NCBI RefSeq assembly: GCF_000002235.5
Contig: NW_022145606.1
Span: 17,376,254-17,440,253 of the forward strand
From: Strongylocentrotus purpuratus
Taxonomy: Eukaryota; Echinodermata; Echinoidea; Camarodonta; Strongylocentrotidae
Direction: 5' to 3'
Length of the DNA: 64,000 nucleotides
Shown here: in pieces, positions 44,801-59,282 of the stretch
Layout: the number at the start of each line of letters is the position of its first letter
How positions within the stretch are numbered: position 1 is the first letter of the stretch
The notes under the pieces: model-generated
Database searches by the model: none
What the model saw: the letters and a program-made list of their open reading frames with translations, nothing else
Told to the model about the DNA's origin: nothing
Position numbers and translations under genes: made by a program

Positions 44801-47800
44801 GTACCTGGCAATGGTGAGGCATTAACAATAGCAGGGCCTTCAGCAACAAAGAGTCAGGTAGTAGCCGCAAATGAATACGGATGTGTCTTTAAGCTCGCAA
44901 GGAGGGACTAATGGGAGAAGAAAGAGTTGCAGAAACCAAACACAAATAGGACATGGATTGCAGTATACGGTAATTTCATTTGAGCAGCTAACTAGAAGAG
45001 CTTTATGATATAAAGTATTGGAGAACATGTGTCTCAAGGTCCATCTGATTGTCGCCCACAATGGTCTCCAAGCTATTGGTCATAGATAGACAATGTCTTT
45101 TTTCTCGGAAAAGCCGACAAAATAAATATTATTATTATTATAAATCATGCATTGCGTAGGAGTTAAGCAATATCAAATTATATTTTAATAAACATTGTCT
45201 TGATTCATCTTCCTTTCTAGCGAGATGCAACGTCGGGAACAGTTACTTCACCCCTTTTAAACATCGCATTACAGAACGATCAGTTTGAAAATGCCATGCT
45301 GCTACTCAAGTTCGGGGCCAAACCCTTGCGAACGGATAAGACACATGCAGATACACCCCTTCACATCATTCTTGGGAAAGGGCGAGTGAAATTTGCCCTT
45401 CGATTCCTCAAAATGTGCGATCAGGAAGGGCATGACATGAAAAAGGTTAGAGCTTTTATATTGGTTTAATTTGATTAGATTTGAATATTCACGTTTCATG
45501 GACTTATTTTCTTTTTGCCGTTTTGTAGGGCAATCTGCCAAGCAAATATGTTGCACTTGACAATATATGATTAAGGGGTTAGTACAGGGCATGTCTCATG
45601 TATTACCACATATAATTGATAATTAAATGATAAGGGGGGTGGGGTGGGGAGGGGTGAGACTTGAGAACTCAACTCAACCCTCATTAGAACCGCCATTGCT
45701 TGCGAGACTTTTGTGCAATGCTTTTGATATTTAATTAGCATAATTATTCTCATTCACATTTGTTGTAAAACAGATTTTGTTAGCACGAAACGCGAACCAG
45801 CAATGCGTGCTCCATGAGGCGGTCAAGTGCGGTGACAATGAACTCGTCAGATACTGCATGGATTACGGTGAGTATAATGCCCACGCATACTTTACAACCT
45901 GACTGCAACCTGACTACGATTTCGATATTGGAAGTATTTGTAATATCATTTGATACGAACATTCAAACTTCTAAAAGCTATTGTTGATCCAAATAGTCAT
46001 ATGTCATATTATTTTTTTAATCATTGATTAAAAAGATTAAATTTTCAATGGATTTAAAGCTTCCTTGGATGATGTAAATCTAAATATACTGAGAATCGTT
46101 GCGTTGTCATACCAATAGTACGATTGGAATCTGAAGCCGATTTGGTTATTATTCTGAATAAAAGGCTTAAATGCACTCAAATTCCGGGTATTAGTATTTT
46201 TATTATTATCTATATTTATAATTAGGAAGAAGATGTTTGTTTAAATTTCTGTAAAAGATTTAATTGTAATTTCTTTAAACATCGGATCGCATGAAAATCC
46301 CATAGTGTGTGGTGGGATCAAGAGAAGGAGGAAGGGGCGAGTTGGCTCAGTCAGTAAAGCGTCTGCCTGTCCAATCTAACCGAGGCGGATAACTGAAGCC
46401 TGCGTTGTGTGTTAACGTGCCCCTCACCCGTTTCAAAGACGTATGCTATGTTACAGTAGAAAGCACCACGTCCCTCGGATAGAAAATTACACGGAGGTCC
46501 AGTGTGGAGGGGAGTCACCATCTTTGAACGTTAAGAGCCCACAAAACGGATAAGAGAAGGGTGAAACCCCCTGTGTAGTGCTCCTCCTTTATAACCCCAA
46601 TCAGTTATACCCGGAGGAGGGACCCGGGGGTCACTGTAATTCAGTATGCTTTTTCCCTCCCGGGCACAGGTGACGCCAAGTACTTGATAATGGCATATTA
46701 TGATACATAACAATCCTACACCCTTAAACTCCCACCTCAGTGGCGTAGCTAATGGGGGCACAGTGAACACAGGGGAGCAAGTGCCCCTCGAAACACGATC
46801 ATAAGCAAAAGACAAAATAATGGAGAAAGTGGAAGAGAGGAATTATAAAAAGCACTGGAAGAGCAAGATGAAAGGACCTGATTCCGCTCCCCCTAACCAG
46901 AGGCCTTGTAAATCAAATATAACTTTTCGTGGGAGCTAGATCAGAGCCCCTGATTGTACCAGTGCCCCCTCTATGGCTAGACCAACGCTACGCCACTGTC
47001 TCTGCCATTATGTAGTGTCAGGTCCAGGATCTCATACAGACGGGTTGAGAGTGTGGGGAAGGGGGTACACATAACCGATTACGGTGAATTTCGTCTACTA
47101 TCTATAATAATAATTGTTTAATAATAAATAACAAGAATCATCGAATGATTATAAGATATAATGGATAGAAGACAAAATTGACATTAGTCAAACGGGGAAT
47201 TCGACCGACTGGCAACTAGACTAAATGAGCAATAAATCAAATAAATAATATACTTCTTGGAGGTCATATAAAATGGAAATTAGACCAAATGGCTATCTCC
47301 ACGACCTTTCTGTTTCTAATCAAGTGTTTAAAGCACTCGACTACGACACATCTACGTTTTTTCCTATTTAGTATCACTTTCAGTTTCTCAATCGGATGAT
47401 CGCGACCTCTTGGAGAGCAAGACAAAGGATGAATCGACATTGATGCACACTCTCTGCAAACATGGACATCACGGCATTGTCCAAATGCTTGATAAAATGT
47501 GTTCTAAGCTCCTGGACTGTCAAAACAAGAGACGATTAACACCGCTACACTCTGCCTGCGGTCGAAACCAAGTCGAGGTGGCTACACTCGTCTGTGACCT
47601 GTTACACCTGAGGTAGGCATAACCACTAGGAAAAGGAACACTAATTGTAAAGGTCAACAAAATAACTTGTGAGTTTTCTCAACCTTTTCATGTCACTGAT
47701 TGAAAACACTTGTTATTGGGTAAACACCCAAACGATGTTGAATTTTCGATGAGAGCCCACGCTTTATGCGTCTTTAAGAGTGATATTTAAATATGACCGT

Positions 47801-50800
47801 GTGTGATATGTACTTGTCATGTATTTATTGACGCTTCCACATTCATGGGATAATATTTCATGTTCGGCTGCGCCAAGGTCAACCTAAGTGTCTTTGTCAA
47901 AAAATAATAACAATAATATATATTTGAAACATTATTTTTATGTGTATGGTTTTGTATTCTACGTCCAATCAGCTTTCCATTGGTATATAGTTGTATTTCA
48001 TCGGAGAACGTCTTTAATAATTTGTCACTATAGTTCCCTAACAAGAAAACATCAACAAGTTTGAATAATTATGTTAGTAAACCAGTTTATAACAATTCTG
48101 TCATTTTTCTGATTCACACAGTAGAATTTTCACCTGAAAAGAATTGCCTTTAGGAAACACTCATATTGGAAGTCTAATTGGCCCAAAACACATGCATATA
48201 AGGAGCACTTGTGATTAATGAATATAAAAAAGACCAGTGATTGGAGGAAGGCAGTAGTAGGTAGTCTTGTCAACTTTTCAAGTTCTCCCCTCGCCCTTTT
48301 CAGTTTCCACCTTCTTCGTTTTTATTATCCTTTCTCTTCTTCCCCATTCATTTTCTATTTTTTTTTTTTTTTCATTTCTTATTTAATCAATTTTTTTCAT
48401 TTTGTTATTAGGGGTCCGTGTGCCTAACGTGTCTCTACACCATGCACTTATGTATTATGATAAAACCTTATTTATTTTATTTTTTATAGTAAAATTACCT
48501 GCATGTCTTGTTTTCCCTCTATATTGCTCAAAAGGCGGGAAGAAGACTTTCATATCGGTATGGAGGAGAGCGGTCCTGAAGATCCACCATCTTTATTGAA
48601 GTACACAGCCAAGAAAGACGCTATCGACTGTCTGGTGGTTCTACTCAAACGTCGAAAAGATCATAAAACCTTAATCGACTTACTAAAGTGGATCTCGGTG
48701 GAGAGAAACCTCTTCAAAGTCCTTAAGGTATGTATGACCCACGAGGCCTGGCACGCCGGAAGCAGTTTGGGATGGGGGGGGGGGGGGGCAAACATTCCAG
48801 GGTGCTCACCTTCCATGGGCAGTGGCGTAACATTTGGAAGGGGGGGGGCAGAAGAAAAATCTGCATCACCACCACTCTTACACGTTACATGCAGGCGCCG
48901 CGAAACGTTTTTTTTTCTTCTTCAATTTGGAGTATTAACGATCAGGTAGAGCATAAATTGGCGCAGGGTCCAGGGCCTGTTCCCCCGAAGTTCAGGATTT
49001 TTAGGAATATATTTAGAAACCTTATTTGTGACACTGGTAGGTCACTAATTGGCGGGGAGTCCAGGGGCAGAGCCCCCGTAAGCTCAAGGGTTTTAGGTAT
49101 TTAATTACGGTTAGATGAGCTTCCAGGGGCTCTCTTTAAGGCCATTGATGTGGTCCAGGGGGCAGAGCCCCCTGTAGCCCAGAGGTTTTAGGTATTTAAC
49201 TACGGTCAGATGAGCATCCAGGGACCCGCCTTAGGGCCCTTTGTGGGGTCCAGGGGGCAGAGTCCCCGGAAGCTCGGGGTTTTTAGGTACTTAATTACAG
49301 TCAGATGAGCATATTTTTATACCTCATTTGTGACATTGACAGGTCACTTATTTTTTCTCTCTCTTTTCTTCTTTTCCTTTGTAATATACTTTTTCAAAAA
49401 GTGAGGGGGGCTCGAGCCCCCGAGCCGGGCCGTTCTGCAGGCCTTGACATGAAGGCTTCTAAATAAGCATATTTTTCGCCCGACTGTGAATTTGGGAATT
49501 CCTCATTTTCCAACAAAACGCATAAAAAGGTATGACTTACAAAAAAAACGAGAAAAAATACCGGAAAATCGTGTCATTTCAGCAACATTTTTAAATCACT
49601 GGTATCGAATAAGAAATACCCCCCCCCCCATCAGTACGTCCGCGTTCAGGGGCTCATGTCATCTCACCCTATCCTCACACAATATTTCCACGATATGCGC
49701 GTATCGCTATTATAAAAACCTCCATTGATAAATATAGGTGGGATGCGGAATGTTTAGAAAATTTAATTCCTGTTAACTTCCCTTTTCTTTGAATGGAATT
49801 TTATATGTGATTTAATTCAGGTTTGTATTATTGTTATGTTCTATTGGGTTAAAAATACGAACCATCTTTACTCCTTTAGTGCTTTTTTGTTGTTGTTGGA
49901 GGGGGGAGGGGGCGTTTTTTGTTGTTTGTTTGGGGGGGGGGCAAAAATGCATTTTACCTCCCCTCCACTTTTTTGGTTGGGGGGCAAGTGCCCCCCCCCC
50001 CCCACTTCCGGCGCCTATGCACGAGGCCCGTGCCGTATGAGACCGACGGCTCACGTGGTCGACGGCAAATGAGACCGACAGCTTATGAGACCGACGATAT
50101 ACGAACAGACCATAGACCGAGGCTTACTGGCTCAGTGGTATAGCAGTGTCCTCGTTACCGTGAGGACCCGGGTTCGAAACCAAGTCGATGCGCTATTGCC
50201 TTTAATAAGCCTTAAGGGCATTAATCCTCATTACCAAGCCCCTCTGAGAGGACTTAAAGCCGCCAGTCACCTGATTACTTGATTACAACACGCGCATGCA
50301 TAATAATAAACAAACCAATCATAATTATACGAGACCGATTGACAGCCCACGAGACAAATGACATACGGGATCAACAGCTCTCGAGACCGACGTTATACGA
50401 CACCGACGGCCCAATAGAGCTATAGTTTCTCTTGAGCCTTCCGACCTACTTTCTGATGGTTCACTGGCCCAACAATAATGGTCTCATAAGCCGAGGTGAC
50501 GCACCGGCCTCGTTTGCTGCGAGTCATTTGGACTGATGTGCTATTAATTGGGAGGTCTCGAACAATATTAGTTTTCAACACCCTTGCAAAAAAGATAAGC
50601 AACAACAAAATCTATTAATTCCTTTGTACAAGCTTCTGCTTCTCATCTGGGCCACGTTTCATAAAACTTGATATCAATGAAAAGTTACGATACCTGTTGT
50701 AAGCTACTGAAGTTCGTGCATTTGATTGGCTGAGAGAAAAGTTGTTTTAAAATGTTGGCATTTGTTATTGATAAGTAATTTCATGACCCAGGGCCCTGGT

Positions 50801-52692
50801 GAATAAAGAAGAATCATAAGGATCTCGGCGGTCTCAATTTTGTCACAATAGAAAAATAATTACACCTTTGTCCAGGTCTTACTTGCAAATACTCTTCATC
50901 ATATACATGCATTAAAATGCACACACGAAACTCCTACATACTCACTCCTATCCACCCACATATAAGTTTGTTCGTTATTATATAAACACGTTATTCATTT
51001 AACTTTTCGCTCCTATACGTTTATTTTGAATTGTTCTCATCTACGTTTTTTCTCTCTATGCAAGAATGTTTATACGTATGTATATGTTCTTTAATAAACA
51101 TATATCGTTTCCTTTTTCTTTTGTTCTTGTTTCCAGGCATTGCTTAACAGATCTGAAGAAATCGAGTTGAGAAAGGGGCAAGACGACATGATGAAATTGA
51201 CCCGACTTTGTGCAGAAAAAGGCCATACACAGTAAGATTTAACATTTAACAATAAACGAAATGTGAATTATATTTATACAAGTCACTGTGTGGGATGTGT
51301 GTGTAAGGGAGAAGGACATAGATGATTGAAGAATACAAAACATGTAAAAACGGACAGAATCTGGTTACGAGCGAATATGACATTAGCACTTCGGTACTCT
51401 ACCGTCTACCTTTAAAACCAAACTTGATGAGAAATCATCTTTCAATTACAACTCTATAATAATAATCATCATATTTGTATAGCGCTTAATGCTACGTTTA
51501 TAAGCGCTTTACGTTGTCATATATTATTACCCCAGGCATTTTATTCACTTGCTAATCCGCACATGATAGTGCAGGCGCTCCGCTCCCTGGGGAGTATTCC
51601 GGTCAGGCATCACTGCACAAGCGCACTCATGCCAATAACTTTCGCATCTTAGCGGGTACCTATGTAACGCTTGGAGGAGATGGATCATGTAGGTTAATGT
51701 CTTGCCAAAGGCAAATTGATGCCGCTGCGGAACCTGTACCAGGTGATACACAGTCCGAAGATGTATTTACAAGACCACGACACCTCTACTTTATAAAGAA
51801 AATCTTTTCGCTACATTGTTGTCTTTCATATCTTATTCAGGAGTGTCCTTGAGCTGGTTGCCTGGGACAAGGACATGATTAACAAGGCTCATGATGGTAA
51901 CTCCCTGATCCACTTAATAGCAGAAAAAGGTCATCATCAAACAACAAAGGAATTTCTCAACTTGAAGAACCCGGATGTTCAAACGAATAAAACGTAAGAA
52001 ACCTAAATACATTAAAAAATGAACCTCTATCGCAAGATTCCATCTCAGGTCAGCTGTAGCAGTATGGTCTTGTAACTTGCTGCGCTGTATTGGATGTCGC
52101 ATTGAGTCCTCTTTCTGCAAAGCAGAAATTACCTTTTTTTAACGCATTGTTGGCATGTTGACCACGAAGTGCTGTGCAATAAACAGTGTGATAGGGCAGA
52201 AAGTTCGGTATCGCTTTAACGTTTTTTTTCTTGTGACCGATGATTTGCTTTATTTTATGAACAGGGATAAGTTGGGACAAACAGCACTCCACGTGGCGAT
52301 TCAAGGAGGTCATAGAATGACTAGTGAATTCATCTTGAAAACTGACACGGAACTAGCAGGAATCAACGACAACAAAAAAGTAATGATTATTACTATCATC
52401 ATTATTACTATTATCATAACTATTGTTAATATTAATACTAGCAGTAGTAGTAGTATCAATATTTTCATGATAAATTACAGAAAGAGAGAAAAATAGGGAA
52501 GAAGAATTAGAAAAAGAAGAACAATGAGGAAATTATATATAAAGAGAGACAGACAGGCAGAGAGAGAAATAGATAGAGAAAAAAAAAAGAATTCTTAACG
52601 GAGCTTTGAGATTCAGCAATTTTTGCCAGCTGAAAAACGCTTTTGCAGGGCATCTGTTCATTTGAAATATAGAAATAATATCCGAAAATGAT

Positions 52693-52727
<35 letters not shown>

Positions 52728-55700
52728 CAGTGGGTTCTTGTATAGTGCTCATGTTTGTCAAAGTTGACACTCCTGGTGCTCCACAATGATTACTCCGGCC
52801 TTAGCATGGCTGCCATCATGGCGCTCTACCCATTTACCACATCCCGGTGGAGTGTGGGAAATTAGTACCATGTGCCATGGCGGGATTCGAATCGCAAAAC
52901 GTGTGAACCACACACAGTCCGGTAACATATCCAACTGACCACGTTTCCTTTTTTTGTCTTCTTAATATTAGATGACACCGCTCATGTATGCCTGCAAAAC
53001 AGGGAATATCTACATCGTTAAAAAGCTCTTGGAGATGCTAAAAGAGGATCAAGTGGAGATAGGGTTTCTTCATTGTGACGAGAATGGTCTGAATTGCTTA
53101 GACCATGCCATTGACAATGGGCACGAGTAAGTCAATACAGATTTGATTTGATTAAGTTTTTCCTCTTGCAATAGACCAGGGCATTGTTTTACACATGACC
53201 CAAATATCTGCTAAGGATAGAGAAGACCATTTTGTGCATTGAGATCGCGCTGTGGAGTAAACAGAACGCTAGTTCATCAGTTCGGTATCCTTTTAAGATC
53301 GTGCTTTTAAGGCAACATGTTAGCTGCAAAGTGCTCCTTCATTCATGACTAACTTGTTTGTTTAAAAGTTATTAAAATATTAGTATTGCGATAATGCCCT
53401 TTGCACACGAAGCGTTATGTCATCCCCGCTATTACCTGCGCCAATGGAAACCACAATCTAGCAACGTTTGCATTGTTCACTTAAATTACACCTTTTGTAC
53501 GATGTCACTTTGACACCAAGCGTCAAAGGTCACGTTATTCGCTGACGTAGTCCAAGTAGAGTTAGCCAATTTATTAACGGCTTGTGTTCAAAAGGAATGA
53601 TATTCGTTTTATTTGTGTCATTTAGAATTTTTGGTGATTCAGAAGTGTATACATTTTTATTTTATAATAAATTCATGTATAATTTTTGTAATGGCAACCT
53701 ATTGTTGAATATAACTGGATATAAATTTTTATTTTTAATTGATGGTATTACCAGGGAATTAATTCATATTTTGTTAACATGAATACAATTTTTGTTTAGG
53801 ATGATTGCCGTAGCATTGCTCGATCAAGATAATTGGCGGAGGCTTATGACGCATGCGACAAGTGGTGAGGGAACCAAGACGACACCTATGAGGAAACTCA
53901 TCAGCTCTATGCCAGGTAGTGATTTAACCCTTTTATTTGGACGTAATCGTTCTAAAATCTTGATAGCATCTTAAGAACTTTGTTTCTTTACTTTACGGAC
54001 TGATCCAGCCTATTCTAAAGAAAATGAAGGGCACAGTACCGTAAGGAAAATAATTATAGGGGTATGTGTTATGGTTCTTAATGTCTGTAGACTACATCAG
54101 CAAGTTGCATATCATTAAGCTCAAAACCGCGTTTATTCGCTCACGCCCTTTGGTAATGCATTACTCTTCATTACCGACTCCCTCGGAGAGAACTTAAAAC
54201 ATTCGGTTCCCTGGTTGCTTACTTACATGTAATCATTATGCACTGTAAAAACAATCATTAACCTAACATCATTGTGATTTGTACAGGTGTCGGCAAGTTT
54301 GTGCTGGATAAGTGTATCAAACCTGAGCCTAAGCTAAGCGTTCAACCTAGCGATGATGAAGATGAGGGACAACGACCAGACAGCGATGTCGAGATCAAGG
54401 TGGACTTCGAATTACTAGAGGACTGGTTCTCAGAGTGGATGAGGGAGGGTAATTATTACACAATTATTGAATCTCTATAGCTAAAGAATTTCGAGAAATA
54501 AAAGTCATCCCAAACAAATAATATTTGGAGTACGTCTAGGTCTGTGTAATTCCTCATTGTCCAGTTCGTATATTTTAATAGCTGATGCAAATAATTATTA
54601 GAAATCTCCCTAAGCTGATTTTTAGAAAGACTTTGCGATCGTGTTTATCTTGGCTTACTAGGATTCATCGGGTCATCGCGTCGGGCCGGGTGGTCGCGTT
54701 ACCCGTCCTGTCGTGAAAACACGCTCCTGTATCTACAAAATGTGTGGGATAAAGTTTGTGAAATAAATCCCTCCCATCTGCAAATGGTCTGCTCCAAATT
54801 ACCCAACATTTTGTGATCTTCAAATTTCGTTTCACGACCGACCGACGCGATGACCCGATGATTCGAAGTAAATCTTTATCTTGATACTACTGAGTGGGAG
54901 GGGGGGGGGGGAGGGGGTGGGGCGAGGGGAATAAAAGACATTAACATTCAATTGTATTGATTGGATGAGAGGATATCAAGGCAAAGATCAACATAAGAGT
55001 TGTGAAAGAATAGGCAAGTGATGTGTATTAATAACGATCTTTTTGTTTTAAATATTATCATTTATATTTATATATTGTATCTATTCATACTTTGTACACA
55101 CTATCATTTCACTGCCTATTTGTACGTATTACTCAATTCATATAGACTATCTCTACATTACCCTTTTTCTTGTGTATACCTTTATTTTCCTCGGGACCAT
55201 ACTGCTATCCCTGACCTGAGATGGCGCAAAACCGGGATTGTGTGGTATAGTGCTTCTACTACAGCATTTGACGGTTCTCTCTTTTCTTTCATCGTTTACA
55301 AAACAAAAACAATTTAATCTACCGTCAAATAGACTCTTCGTCAAAATGCACATAACAAATTAAACACTTTTTAAAAGCTTTCCTCGCTCCTGCGCGGTCT
55401 CTCATTTGCCACAATTGCAATTTTCCACAAAACAGTAGTCGCCTATCGAAGGAAGGATTACTATGTAAAACAAATGTTAGTACAATATGTATATTTTTCT
55501 TGCGCTGGGAATAATAAACTATCTTGAAGCCTTCAAATGGTCGCTCTAGACTGTTCCATGATAAACACAATGTGGCACATGGAGACTATTTGTACGGTAC
55601 ATAAAAAGTTAAACAATTGTGGACTATCTTTTCGAATTCTAACACAGGAGACGATCAGCCGAGTAAGCAGAAAAACGGCGATTACATGGCAATGACTAAA

Positions 55701-58700
55701 CGCGGCCGAGGAACAGGTGATAGAGACGAAAACAAAGATGGACAGGTAATAATTACAAAATAATATTCTCTAGAATCTTTAATTTCGTAAGAAATCTTTA
55801 TTCGAATTTGTGGATTTCTTTACGATTGAGGTGCTTTTTTTTTGGTTTTACCTTCATTTTCAGAGAGTTTGACACGAGACTTATTATGATAGGTAATAGG
55901 TATATTATTGGAATGGTTCTAAAATTATGCCCACAAAGTTCTGCTTAAACATATAATTTAAAGAAGTATTGTTAAGTTTAGGCAAGTAAAATTTTAATTT
56001 AATACTTTTGTTGCTTTCTTCGCATCTACACGGTCGTTTGTTTGCCCCACGTAAAATTTTGCATAAATCAATACTAACCAATTGACGAAGAGATTGCTTT
56101 CTGCGAAACGATGGATTTTGATAATTACCTGTCTTCTCCTGCACATTAACCTTTTTGATACCGGCATAGATTAATCTTCTACTGGAAATCGTAAAATAAT
56201 CTTGAAGCCTTTGGTACAGGCTTATTTATCCCATGATCAATATTATAATGTAGCCCAGGGAGATTTTTTTTTATGGCATATAATTATGAAGATTAAAAAC
56301 ATCCATACTCTCACCTAACATCAAATTATGAAAGACATGGTTCAATACAAGGCGATTATTTATACCTGAAACTCGTCGTACATAATTGGCTCTATTAACC
56401 ATCTCCAACGAACACTAAAATATTAATAATCAAAGAAAATTTGCATATTCCACACAATTATGTGCATCTTCATTTTATTTTAGGCATCTGCAACGTCTGT
56501 AACGTCCAGCTTCAATGGCGATGGGAAATTGAAACGTAATGCCAGTATCTATGTCAGAGATCGCCTTTCCCGCTCCGAAAATCATCCTGTCCACTACTTG
56601 GTATGATGAGAAAAGCTTTAATATACATTTGCCACTCTCCAAATGGGTTCCGGTCAGACATGTAATTGCTTGAATGTTTTGAGCGCCCTACGGCAGCTGG
56701 AAGATCATTTTTAAATGTTAAATATATGTGAAATACGAAACAATGAAATGAAACTTAAACTAAAATGAACACGAAACACGCTAGATCACGACAGATTAAC
56801 TGTATTCTACCTAAATTTAAATCTGACGCTGGTTCTAGGCTTTTGTCCCAAAATATCGGGTTTATGAAAGAAAGTCGATCGCAACGACTTTCGAAAAAAA
56901 GTTTGAGGTCTAATTGTTCCTTTAGTCAAATCTGAATAAGTAGGATACGGGCCCTAGTGTTTTGCTTAGTTATTAGGTATTAGTGAGTGGCAGAAACAAC
57001 CCCCCCCCCCCCCCAACAACAACAAAAAAAAAGAAGAAAAGAAAGAAAAGAAAGAACAACAACAAAGTATAATAGGCAATTAGTCCCTATCATAAAGAAT
57101 ATCAGACCGATTACAGTATACAAAATAGCTACCAGCATGTTAAATAGTGGGAAACTCATGATATATTTACAGAATAATTTAATCAATGATAATGAAAGAT
57201 AAACTCGATACTCTCATAAAGAATTATCATTTTGCATTTTGTTTTCAGATTGAAAATGATGAGAGTAAGAAGTTACTGGATCACCCTGTAGTTCGTCTGA
57301 TGTTTAGGAACAAGCACGAAGCGTTTCGTCTCGAATACTGGCCTCGGTTCTGTCTCCAACTCACACTGCTAGTCTTCCTGACACTCCATAGCCTTATCAT
57401 CCCTCCACCGTACTATGTTAAAAAACACCTATCGGAGGGCAACTACACGTGGTTGGCTGATGGGGAAGCCAAGTGGAAGAAGGACCTGGACTCGAACGCA
57501 TTGGTCCTGTTTGGTTCGATCGGGACCTGGCTCATTCTCCTGCTAACTGTCATATATTTCTTTGAATTTGTAAGAATTCATGTTTTTACTAAGTGCTTGG
57601 ATGTTTAGGCTTATATTGGCTACATCCCGCGAGACCGAACCCCCATACGACCGACATCCCAAGAGACTGACATCACATTATACTGACAGTCTATAATACC
57701 AACAGCACACAAGACCAACAGCCCATAAGACCGACAGCCCTTAAGACAGGCAGTCCACGAGACATCATTTAAGTCTTAAATGCCTTCTGATATTTTTCAG
57801 CGAGTTTTGTCGCGATTAATTTTCCTAATTTTCTTATGCATATATTTTATAAAGTCGGCGGATTTTGATACTGTTTTTATCGTAGGCTGTTGCAGAGTAA
57901 ATAGAGTGCAGCAAGATAATATAAAAAAGTCAATCATCAAAGAATCAAATCAGGTTTATTTTAAAGACGTCTAATGGTGTAAATAATTCTTATAGCTAAA
58001 TTTCAAACCAGGTTATATTTGTTTTTTCTTCAAAGTGTATATATATATATATATATAAACATAAACAGTATAAGAAATTTGCTTTTTTGCGGCCCTAACC
58101 ATATACATGTAATTACTTGCTTTGTATTTGGTATATTATATGTATTCTATTTTAGTTTTGTATGTTTTGCTTTTATATGTTTATGGTCCAATAAATTCAA
58201 ATGAATTCAACATATATGAATATATAAAAACGTAAACATACACACAAACATAATCACAATCATACTACATGTAGTAGTCTGCAGATCAGTATGACCAGCA
58301 AATTATAAAAATATTCTTTTTTGAAACGAGAATGACTGTATATGATGAACGAAATTGAACCTTGATAAAATTACCCTTGAACACAGCCGAATGCTCACAA
58401 TAATATTTAATTGAATAAAATTTGATTAAATTGATTTCTTCAGCAGCATACAAATCAAATTACATTTCAGCGATACATCAATATATAACTTACCTTTGAA
58501 CGTGTACACGAGATAATGATAATAGAAATGTTAAAACACTACCAAGAATTATTCATTACGAAATCTGTAGAAGAAGGGCTAGCAAAGTAAGCGCTGTAAC
58601 TGCTTTAATAATAAAACAAGTAAATACACGATCACAATCATTATTGTTTTCATTTTTTGGTTTAAAGCTCCAGAGGAAGTGGGTGTACAGGAAACCAAAG

Positions 58701-58943
58701 TCTTTTTCGATTGCAGGATGGCTAAGTTTCATCCGAGAGCTCACTCTCCAAATCTTGATCATTCTGTTCGTCGTACCAGGGTTTGGTGACGTCTACTTTG
58801 GCCACGGTGTTACCTTCAAAGCCGTGAGTATTACATTCTCATCTTTGTTAATTATAGAATCATTATCAAAAACGAAATAAGAAAACAGGCACATTTTACA
58901 ACAACAAGAGCAACAATAAAACACCACTAGAAAAGCGGCACCA

Positions 58944-58982
<39 letters not shown>

Positions 58983-59248
58983 GCTGCTGCTGCTACTGAT
59001 ACTATTACTAATTTTACAACGAATTTACCTTTTCTACTACTACTACCTCTACAAAAACAAGAACAACTTCTATTAATACTACTGCTATTACTACTACTAT
59101 TTCTTCTATTACTACTACTTTTACGACCGCTACAACAACCACAACAAATACTACTACTACTACTATCACTATTTAATTTACTACTGCTTCTACTACTTCA
59201 AATACTATCTACATATACTACGGCTACTTATACTTATACTTCTACTAT

Positions 59249-59282
<34 letters not shown>

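Noticed and set aside
48402..48599. Alternative acceptor TTTTTATAG for TRPA exon 8
   Set aside because: It joins in a frame that stops; the AAAAG acceptor at 48534 keeps the frame.
50118..50190. Possible tRNA gene (A and B boxes and an anticodon-like stem)
   Set aside because: No closing acceptor stem, and the 3' body recurs at 54130-54240, so it is a SINE head.
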